From Deltaproteobacteria bacterium (GTDB lineage: Bacteria; Myxococcota; Polyangia; Polyangiales; B10-G4), in contig JAFDCW010000008.1 of assembly GCA_019312705.1 (NCBI GenBank), forward strand, positions 1 to 19,467: 19,467 bases of DNA, read 5' to 3'. Below the pieces are notes generated by a model. It did no database searches. It saw nothing but the letters and a program-made list of their open reading frames with translations, and had not been told where the DNA came from. Below are positions 1 through 5,091 of the stretch, piece by piece; within the stretch, counting starts at the first letter, position 1; each line of letters begins with the position of its first letter. Position numbers and translations under genes: made by a program.

Positions 1-1
1 G

Positions 2-31
2 CTAGATGGATCCCGAGTCGGGGGAATCTAG
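2..31. other. Imperfect inverted repeat (hairpin) at window edge
   Basis: CTAGAT (2-7) is repeated inverted as ATCTAG (26-31). A second stem, TCCC (11-14) with GGGA (22-25), lies inside it. There is no clear T-run on either side within the window. It lies about 110 bases beyond the 3' end of the OmpA-like gene and could belong to its transcript end, but this is weak. The remaining bases up to 143 show no convincing gene. Confidence 0.25.
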
Positions 32-143
32 TTCATCCCACCCGCCATCGTCAACGTGTTTTTCCGTCTGGTCATCTCCGCCGCCCCAATGCGCCGGTGA
101 CGATACGGAACCACTGACAATTGTGTTCTATTCCCGGCGAACT

Positions 144-959
144 TCACTCGAGGCTGCTGAGGTCTGGCAGCTCATCGAGGTTGAACATCAACGCGATTTC
201 GATGCGTCGGTTCTGTGCCCGGAGTTCGGGGGTGGAGTTGTCGTTGATCGGTTGGGTCTCTGCGTACCCAGCTGCGGATACGCGCTCCGCCGTGAGGCCC
301 TGTTCGATCATGAAGCGGGCCACGGTGACGGCCCGGGCTGAGGACAGCTCCCAGTTGGAGTCGAATCGGCGATTGTGGATTGGCATGTTGTCGGTATGCC
401 CGGTCACCTGGAAGGAGCGTCCTTGCAGGCCCCCGAGGACCCCTGTCAGCTCGGTGAGGGGCGCGTGGGCATCTTCCTTGAGTGCCGCCCGGGCGGAATC
501 GAAGAGAATGGCCTCGTCCAAGACGACCACCATGCGTCCATTGCGGATCTCGACCCGGAGGGTCCCCGCTGTGATGAGGGCCCGCAGCCGTTGGAGCATC
601 TGGCGGAATGTCTCTAGGCGGGCCTGGGCTTGGGCTTCCCGTGCCCGGAGTTCGGCGAGGGCGCGCTGGGTCTCTCCGAGTTGACCCTGGAGGCTCTCTC
701 GCGTGCCCTCCAGCTCCTCTACATTCTCTCCGAGAGCCCGAAGGCGCCCCGCGAGCTCTACATTCTGGGCTGCGAGGGCGCCGAGGCGGACCTCGAGGGT
801 CTCCCGCTCGGCCTGGGCGTCTCGGAGTTCCTCTCGCAGGGACCGAACCCGAGAGAGTTCCGCGTCCAGATCCTCCTGCGACGGCCCGCAGCCGATGGCC
901 GCCAAGCACGTCAGAAGGAGCGCCCCAAAAGTAAGCCCACAGGTGTCACGCATTGCCAT
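144..959 (-). CDS. OmpA/Pal-family outer-membrane lipoprotein with coiled-coil stalk
   Basis: A 271-residue protein predicted to be an outer-membrane lipoprotein that anchors to peptidoglycan. It starts with a hydrophobic signal sequence ending in a lipobox-like AIGC (Cys24). A long heptad-rich region (about residues 30-120, rich in Leu/Glu/Arg) should form a coiled-coil stalk. A C-terminal OmpA-like domain (about 135-260) follows, with the peptidoglycan-binding signature TGHTDNMPI, then NWELSSARA and the NRRIEIAL end. I chose the ATG at 959 because GGAGG (966-970) stands 6 bases upstream. An upstream in-frame GTG at 980 would put that ribosome binding site inside the gene. The gene is divergent from the H1-like gene. 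Family assignment is firm; the exact role (Pal-like tether or motility-related) is not known. Confidence 0.9.
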   Translation of the reverse strand: MAMRDTCGLTFGALLLTCLAAIGCGPSQEDLDAELSRVRSLREELRDAQAERETLEVRLGALAAQNVELAGRLRALGENVEELEGTRESLQGQLGETQRALAELRAREAQAQARLETFRQMLQRLRALITAGTLRVEIRNGRMVVVLDEAILFDSARAALKEDAHAPLTELTGVLGGLQGRSFQVTGHTDNMPIHNRRFDSNWELSSARAVTVARFMIEQGLTAERVSAAGYAETQPINDNSTPELRAQNRRIEIALMFNLDELPDLSSLE

Positions 960-965
960 CCAAAG

Positions 966-970
966 CCTCC
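966..970 (-). promoter_or_regulatory. Ribosome binding site that decides the OmpA-like gene start
   Basis: GGAGG on the minus strand lies 6 bases before the ATG at 959. It falls inside the longer reading frame that would begin at GTG 980, so it favours the shorter protein. Confidence 0.65.
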
Positions 971-978
971 AGTCGCGC

Positions 979-1008
979 ACGTTAGGAGCCCTCGAGGGGG
1001 CCTGTCAA
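979..1008 (-). promoter_or_regulatory. Candidate sigma70-type promoter of the OmpA-like gene
   Basis: A perfect -35 TTGACA (1003-1008, minus strand) is followed after 18 bases by TAACGT (979-984), a weak -10 matching TATAAT at 3 of 6. Transcription would begin near 972, just before the GGAGG ribosome site. The spacer carries a 10-base palindrome CCCTCGAGGG (989-998). Support comes from sequence match only. Confidence 0.4.
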
Positions 1009-1117
1009 CGGTCCGAAGATCCCGATCCCGGCTTTCTCAACGGTTCCGGATACCTAGATCGCCATATGTTTTTTCCTCAATGATTCCGTCTATTTGGTTA
1101 AGTTTGTGTTCACTAAC

Positions 1118-1146
1118 CTGTCAAATACTGGTAAGTTAGGTATAAA
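1118..1146 (+). promoter_or_regulatory. Candidate upstream promoter of the H1-like gene
   Basis: CTGTCA (1118-1123; 4 of 6 matches to TTGACA) is followed after 17 bases by TATAAA (1141-1146; 5 of 6 matches to TATAAT). It sits in a conspicuously AT-rich block (about 1070-1160) within a high-GC genome, which itself suggests a promoter region. The 5' leader would be about 80 bases. Confidence 0.35.
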
Positions 1147-1162
1147 TTATATGCTGGAGTGC

Positions 1163-1192
1163 TTGACACGTTGCGTGACGTGACAATACGCT
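1163..1192 (+). promoter_or_regulatory. Candidate main promoter of the H1-like gene, with operator-like repeats
   Basis: A perfect -35 TTGACA (1163-1168) is followed after 18 bases by TACGCT (1187-1192; 3 of 6 matches). Two inverted repeats interleave with it: TTGACACG (1163-1170) with CGTGACAA (1179-1186, one mismatch), and GTTGCGT (1170-1176) with ACGCAAC (1193-1199, perfect). Such overlap with promoter elements is what a repressor site would look like, but no regulator is known here. Confidence 0.45.
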
Positions 1193-1231
1193 ACGCAACA
1201 TCTTGAGACCCCAGTAGGAGGAGGTTTTCAA

Positions 1232-1696
1232 ATGGCTGCCAAGAAAAAAACCACGAAGAAGCCGGCGAAGCGCCGGGCACCGGCCAAAAAGGCTGCGAAG
1301 AAGCGCACCACTAAAAAGGCTGCGAAGAAGCGCACGACCAAAAAGGCCGCGAAGAGGCGTCCCGCCAAAAAGGCTGCGAAGAAGCGCACCGCTAAGAAGG
1401 GCGCTAAAAAGCGTCCTGCTAAGAAGGCTGCGAAGAAGCGTACTGCCAAAAAGCGTACCGCCAAAAAGCGTCCCGCCAAAAAGGCTGCGAAGAAGCGCAC
1501 CGCTAAGAAGGGCGCCAAAAAGCGTCCTGCTAAGAAGGCTGCGAAGAAGCGCACTGCCAAAAAGCGCCCTGCGAAGAAGCGCGCCGCAAAGAAGCGCCCT
1601 GCAAAGAAGCGCACCGCCAAGAAGGCCGCTAAGAGGCGTCCAGCCAAAAAGGCTGCGAAGCGCCCGGCCCGCAAGGCCGCCCGCAAGAAGAAGTAG
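1232..1696 (+). CDS. Histone H1-like Lys/Ala-rich nucleoid protein
   Basis: A 154-residue, extremely basic protein made almost wholly of Lys, Ala, Arg, Pro and Thr in repeats such as AAKKRTAKK, RPAKKAAKK and GAKKRPAKK. It has no acidic residues and no globular domain that I can see. It resembles the C-terminal tail of eukaryotic histone H1 and bacterial H1-like proteins (Bordetella BpH1, Chlamydia Hc2, AlgP-like repeats). These bind DNA non-specifically and help compact the nucleoid. The start is supported by a strong GGAGGAGG ribosome site, 7 bases before the ATG. The gene is monocistronic, with its own promoter region upstream and a hairpin just after the stop. Codon use is rich in AAA/AAG and includes a recent-looking internal duplication, so length probably varies between strains. 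Confidence 0.88.
   Translation: MAAKKKTTKKPAKRRAPAKKAAKKRTTKKAAKKRTTKKAAKRRPAKKAAKKRTAKKGAKKRPAKKAAKKRTAKKRTAKKRPAKKAAKKRTAKKGAKKRPAKKAAKKRTAKKRPAKKRAAKKRPAKKRTAKKAAKRRPAKKAAKRPARKAARKKK
1361..1565 (+). repeat. Two near-identical segments with a 111-base period inside the H1-like gene
   Basis: Bases 1361-1454 recur at 1472-1565, offset by 111 bases (37 codons). By eye I count two synonymous differences (GCT/GCC and CGT/CGC). The shift keeps frame. Shorter AAGAAG-type repeats extend over about 1280-1690. Confidence 0.85.
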
Positions 1697-1698
1697 TC

Positions 1699-1728
1699 AG
1701 GGCGCTGGTCCTTTTCGGAGCGCCCTTT
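1699..1728 (+). terminator. Weak hairpin terminator after the H1-like gene
   Basis: AGGGCGCT (1699-1706) pairs perfectly with AGCGCCCT (1719-1726), with a 12-base loop, 3 bases after the stop codon. Only three Ts follow in a row (1726-1728), so termination may be partial. Confidence 0.5.
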
Positions 1729-1744
1729 CGGCGTGCCCCGAAAT

Positions 1745-1852
1745 CATCAGGGTGGATACGCCTTCCTGATGGCCGACGGTTAGAGCAGCCTACACACTAG
1801 GGGGGCGCTCGAGCGAAAAGGTAACCAGCGTATCCTCCCCATACGGGGAGGA
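1745..1852 (+). other. Hairpin-rich intergenic stretch, possible 3' UTR or small RNA
   Basis: Successive self-complementary units fill this stretch: CATCAGG/CCTGATG (1745-1751 with 1765-1771), the palindrome GCGCTCGAGC around 1805-1814, and TCCTCCCC-ATAC-GGGGAGGA (1833-1852, 8 perfect pairs). The strong terminator at 1866-1898 follows. No reading frame here looks coding. I compared it by eye with SRP RNA, tmRNA and RNase P motifs and saw no match. It is either the 3' part of the H1-like mRNA or an unrecognised small RNA. Confidence 0.3.
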
Positions 1853-1865
1853 GCACAGTCGAAAG

Positions 1866-1898
1866 AGCCACTTGGTTTCATTACCAGGTGGCTTTTTT
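1866..1898 (+). terminator. Strong rho-independent terminator
   Basis: AGCCACTTGGT (1866-1876) pairs with ACCAGGTGGCT (1883-1893) over 11 positions with one G-T pair and a 6-base loop, then a run of six Ts (1893-1898). It ends plus-strand transcripts from the H1-like region. In the other direction it is followed by only CTTTC, so it may be weakly bidirectional for the convergent NFACT gene, whose stop is at 1953. Confidence 0.88.
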
Positions 1899-1952
1899 GC
1901 GTCCGTCAACGAGAAGGCGCCGGGGGAGTGGGGCGGTAGGCGGCAGCGTTGC

Positions 1953-3320
1953 TCAACGGTGTTCTGTTGCCAGCAACCGCGCGACGCGCGCCGGTTCGTG
2001 GCGGAGCAGGGTGACGCGTTCGCGGTCGACCATGACCGCACCCGGGGCGGCGCCGCGGGGTTTGCGCACGTGACGCCGCGGGGTGTGTTGGATCTCGATG
2101 CGATCTTCGCCGGCGCCGGCACTGAAATGGGCTGCGAGGACCGCCGCGTCGATGAGCAGCTCGGGGGGGCAGGTCTCGCCGCGGCCGAGCGGCACGATCA
2201 CGTGCGCACCGCGCAGTCCCCGGGCGTGCAACCAGAGGTCGCTGGGCTTCGAGTGGCGAAGGGTGAGCGAGTCGTTGTCGGCGGCGCCCCGGCCGACGAG
2301 GATCGGCCGATCGCCATGACCCGTGAAGCGCCTGTAGGGGAGCCGGGCATGCTCGGGCTTCTGTCTCTTCGTGGTGCCGGCTCCGCGCGCGCCGCGGACT
2401 CCGGAGGCAGCGGCCTCTTCGGCGATCGCCGTGATGGCTGTCGCGTCTTCGGCTTCTTCGAGGCGTCTCCGGAGGTCCGCTACCTGCGCGCGCTCACCTT
2501 CGGTCAGGCGGCGCCGTTCGGCGGCCATCTTGCCTCCTCGTTCGGCTCGACGTGCGCGCTTGAACAGAGCATCCGCGTAGCCCTTGGCCCCGAGGGCTGG
2601 GTCGATGGGGATCGTTCGTTGCGTCGGCGGTGAGCTCCCGTAGTCTTGCACTTCGAGGGAGTCCGCACCGTCGCGGTAGCGGTGCAGATGGGAGAGGACC
2701 AGAGCGGCGTCGGCTCGCAGTGGGTCGGCCTCGTCCGCCTTCGCTTCTTCTGCGGCGATCTTGCCGGCGCGCCGGGTGAGGCGCTTCGCCGCGCGGGCGA
2801 GCAGCTTGTCGATGGCCCTCTTTTCTCCATCGAGGGTGCTCGCATCGACGCCTTCGGCCAAGGTCGGGCCCCGCGCTTCGAGGGTGCCGTCGTCCAGGGG
2901 ATCGCATGCGCCCTGCACCTCCTCGGCAACGACGGTGCCCGCCTTGACCGAACTTCCGCCGGGCCCGGCGGCGAGCAAGCGCAGCTCTTCGTCGAGGACC
3001 CAGACACCGCCATCTCGGGCGGGGCGCAGGAGGAGCGTCTTCGTGCCGTCGCCCCGGCGAAGGGTCAGCACTACGCGATGGCCCGGGCCGGTCTTCGCAT
3101 CGGTAAGCACAGCTCCGCCGACCAGCTTTCTGAGGCGCTGAGTGAACGCGTTGGCCGGGTCCCCCCGGGGACGATCGTCGACCACGCCGGCGCCCCGGGG
3201 GGAGCCCTCGAGGCGATAGACGAGAACCGATTGCCCGCCTGCGCCGCCGATGGTGAGCGCCAGCAGATGGCGATGGGGGAGGTCAATGCGGCGGATGCGG
3301 CGGCCGACGAGCACGGTCAC
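1953..3320 (-). CDS. NFACT-family protein (RqcH/Rqc2/NEMF-like), shortened
   Basis: A 455-residue protein of the NFACT family. Well-studied members (bacterial RqcH, yeast Rqc2) bind stalled 50S-peptidyl-tRNA complexes and add C-terminal tails that mark the chain for degradation. The C-terminal NFACT-R domain (about residues 328-440) is clear: YRRF, ILVGRGAADND, DLWLHARGLRGAHVIVPL, VRKPRGA-PG. The N-terminal NFACT-N domain is recognisable around 55-90 (FTQRLRKLVGGA). The usual Asp-Arg pair appears as His81-Arg82. A charged helical middle (about 165-310) fits the coiled coil. RqcH proteins are usually about 550-580 residues, so this one is reduced. It starts at GTG with GAGG 8 bases upstream, 12 bases after the DUF72 stop, so the two are co-transcribed. 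Family is sure; tailing activity is not. Confidence 0.85.
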   Translation of the reverse strand: MTVLVGRRIRRIDLPHRHLLALTIGGAGGQSVLVYRLEGSPRGAGVVDDRPRGDPANAFTQRLRKLVGGAVLTDAKTGPGHRVVLTLRRGDGTKTLLLRPARDGGVWVLDEELRLLAAGPGGSSVKAGTVVAEEVQGACDPLDDGTLEARGPTLAEGVDASTLDGEKRAIDKLLARAAKRLTRRAGKIAAEEAKADEADPLRADAALVLSHLHRYRDGADSLEVQDYGSSPPTQRTIPIDPALGAKGYADALFKRARRAERGGKMAAERRRLTEGERAQVADLRRRLEEAEDATAITAIAEEAAASGVRGARGAGTTKRQKPEHARLPYRRFTGHGDRPILVGRGAADNDSLTLRHSKPSDLWLHARGLRGAHVIVPLGRGETCPPELLIDAAVLAAHFSAGAGEDRIEIQHTPRRHVRKPRGAAPGAVMVDRERVTLLRHEPARVARLLATEHR

Positions 3321-3332
3321 CGCCGTAGCCTC

Positions 3333-4001
3333 TCAGAGGGCCACGAGCTGGCGGAGTCGGGCGGCTGCCCGTACCGAGCGCGGCGAGATGAGCGAGACGT
3401 AGACGGCCTCGGGTTCGCCGAGGGCCTCGATGGCATCCGCCACGGCCATGAGGGTGCCTTCGCCGAGGCGGGACCGCGCACCGATGCCACGAACCCGAAA
3501 GTAAGCGGCCCGGGCCGGCGTGGCCTGCACCTCGAGGGGATCGAATGCGTAGATCAACCCGAGGTCCTCCGCGAAGGGGCGGGCGTCTTCGGCTTCCCAC
3601 AGGCCGCCCGGCTCCCAGGCGAGCTGCACCCCGGGGGCGGCTTCCTGGAGGGCTTGGAAGTACGTCGCCAGGCGTTCGCGATCGCGAGGCCCGGTGCGTA
3701 CGTCGCTGGCGGTCGGTACCACAATTGCCTGAGCGCCGAGGGCCTGGGCGGCGCCTCCGAGCCACTCGATCGACTTGCGCAGATCGTCGTTCATGCGCAG
3801 CGACCCGGCCTTCGAGGTCGTACAGGAGGCCGGGGCCGTGAGATTGAGCACGAAGTCGTCCGGAAGGCTCCCGGGCACCTTTGCCAGGGTCTTGGGCCGC
3901 GGCAGGGGCGTCCGGGGGGCGAGCTCGGCGTAGGAGAGGGCCTCCGCATACTTCGATCCGGGGGGCCGCTCGACGACGGCTCCGATGTGGAGCGTGGTCA
4001 T
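3333..4001 (-). CDS. DUF72 (YecE-like) family protein
   Basis: A 222-residue protein of the DUF72/YecE family, a TIM-barrel-like fold of unknown biochemical function. Visible marks are the N-terminal YAEALSYAEL, the following LPRPKTLAKVPGSLPDDFVLNL (the family's 'carries out like a folded barrel strand 2' region), a middle helix-strand unit LGAQAIVVPT, and a final ...YVSLISPRSVRAAARLRQL. It is a little shorter than the typical 230-280 residues. No ribosome site precedes the ATG: the 15 bases upstream are C-rich, so initiation may be weak or leaderless. It is the first gene of a two-gene operon with the NFACT gene. I see no catalytic motif that would let me assign a reaction. Confidence 0.78.
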   Translation of the reverse strand: MTTLHIGAVVERPPGSKYAEALSYAELAPRTPLPRPKTLAKVPGSLPDDFVLNLTAPASCTTSKAGSLRMNDDLRKSIEWLGGAAQALGAQAIVVPTASDVRTGPRDRERLATYFQALQEAAPGVQLAWEPGGLWEAEDARPFAEDLGLIYAFDPLEVQATPARAAYFRVRGIGARSRLGEGTLMAVADAIEALGEPEAVYVSLISPRSVRAAARLRQLVAL

Positions 4002-4034
4002 GGGGCCGGGAGATTAGTGCCTGCGGGCAAATTA

Positions 4035-4050
4035 CGGAAGCTCGCTTCCG
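4035..4050. promoter_or_regulatory. Palindrome in the divergent region between DUF72 and lipoprotein genes
   Basis: CGGAAGC-TC-GCTTCCG is a 16-base perfect inverted repeat, placed 34 bases from the DUF72 start and 50 bases from the lipoprotein start. It could be an operator shared by both divergent genes or simply an mRNA hairpin. I see no good -35/-10 pair next to it. Confidence 0.3.
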
Positions 4051-4099
4051 GGGCTTCTTCGCGGTTGCGGTGACGAGACGTCCACCCTGGTGCTAGGGT

Positions 4100-5056
4100 A
4101 TGCCTCCCGTGAGATCTTCACTTTTCTTGTTCTTGGTCGCGCCGACCGCGTTGCTCTCCTCCGCCTGCAGCAGCGATCCGCCCGTCTTTCCCCCCCTCGA
4201 ATACGATTCGGGCCTCGAGTGCTCGTCCGGTTCCTCTGCAACCGACGCTGGCGGCGACGCGTCTTCCCCTGCAATGGACGGCGGCGGCGACGCGTCTTCC
4301 CCTGCAATGGACGGCGGCGGCGACGCGACCACGACCGCGGACCTCGGACCGTGTCCCGCGGGCGAAGTCTGCCTGCAGGGACGGTGCTACGCCGCGTGCA
4401 TGGGAGACGCCCAGTGCTCGTCGATGGAGATGTGCATCGACGGGACCTGCGTTCCGCGAACGGGGCCGCGTCCCGACACGAGTCCCATGGACAGCGGGCC
4501 GACCAACCCCTGTGATGCTCTGGCCTGCGACGCCCCCGAGGTCTGCCATCCGGCCGGCGTGGTTTGCGTGCAGTGCCTCGACGGGACGGCCTGCTCGGGC
4601 GGTGCTCCGGTCTGCGACATTGCCTACGGTAGTTGTTCCGGCTTCCTGCCCCGCGACTGCTCGCCCTGCAACGTCGACGGCGATTGCACGGCGGCGGATA
4701 TGACCGACTACGGTGATTGCGTCATACGCGAGGGCGTATCCGAGCGGGTCTGCGTGAAGATGTGCGCGGACGCTTCGGAGTGCGAGCCTGGCCTCGATTG
4801 CGGCTCGGACGGCCGGTGCGCGCCGCGAGTCGGCTCGTGCACGGGCTTCATCGCGGCGGTCGACGCGAAGCCTTGCCTCGACGACGCGGAATGCGTGCCC
4901 CTCGGATCGACGCCGGCGGCAGGACAATGCGCGGGCATCGGGGTGGCGGCCGACGGAGGCATGCCCATCCCCGGAACCTGCCGCCAGCCCTGCGGCATCC
5001 CCAGTGATTGCCCCACCGCAACGAGTTGCATCGGTGGATTCTGCGTGCCGAGCTGA
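4100..5056 (+). CDS. Cys-rich secreted lipoprotein of myxobacterial type
   Basis: A 318-residue exported lipoprotein. The signal sequence (hydrophobic LFLFLVAP) ends with a lipobox-like LLSSAC (Cys23). A low-complexity Asp/Gly/Ser spacer with a duplicated DASSPAMDGGG unit (about 52-75) follows. The rest carries about 35 cysteines in small blocks such as CPAGEVCLQGRC, CSSMEMCIDGTC and CEPGLDCGSDGRC, like strings of small disulfide-knotted modules. This architecture is common in large myxobacterial genomes and generally has no assigned function. It probably sits on the cell surface. No clear ribosome site precedes the ATG. The next gene begins 36 bases after the stop on the same strand, so the two probably form an operon and may act together at the surface. 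Confidence 0.82.
   Translation: MPPVRSSLFLFLVAPTALLSSACSSDPPVFPPLEYDSGLECSSGSSATDAGGDASSPAMDGGGDASSPAMDGGGDATTTADLGPCPAGEVCLQGRCYAACMGDAQCSSMEMCIDGTCVPRTGPRPDTSPMDSGPTNPCDALACDAPEVCHPAGVVCVQCLDGTACSGGAPVCDIAYGSCSGFLPRDCSPCNVDGDCTAADMTDYGDCVIREGVSERVCVKMCADASECEPGLDCGSDGRCAPRVGSCTGFIAAVDAKPCLDDAECVPLGSTPAAGQCAGIGVAADGGMPIPGTCRQPCGIPSDCPTATSCIGGFCVPS
4256..4321 (+). repeat. Perfect 33-base tandem duplication in the lipoprotein spacer
   Basis: The unit starting GACGCGTCTTCC at 4256 repeats exactly at 4289, and a third partial copy (GACGCG) begins at 4322. It encodes 11 residues, keeps frame and lengthens the spacer between the lipid anchor and the Cys-rich part. Confidence 0.9.
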
Positions 5057-5091
5057 GCCGGCCCCGTCCGTTCCTAGAGAGAGGCTTGTTG

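Noticed and set aside
6..341. Open frame at the start of the window on the plus strand
   Set aside because: Its second half is antisense to the OmpA-like gene and its first half has no coding character.
1228..1686. Open frame on the minus strand opposite the H1-like gene (Phe/Ala/Arg-rich)
   Set aside because: It mirrors the Lys/Ala codons of the repeat on the other strand. It has no ribosome site, and its composition is that of an antisense reading of AAG/GCC codons.
1745..1898. Known structural RNA (SRP RNA, tmRNA, RNase P, 6S)
   Set aside because: I looked for the SRP GGUCCGGAAGG-type loop, the tmRNA tRNA-like end and RNase P core motifs by eye and found none. Kept only as an unassigned candidate.
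2646..4073. 475-codon open frame on the plus strand opposite the NFACT and DUF72 genes
   Set aside because: It spans the end of one real gene and the start of another, and has no recognisable domain. The minus-strand products match known families.
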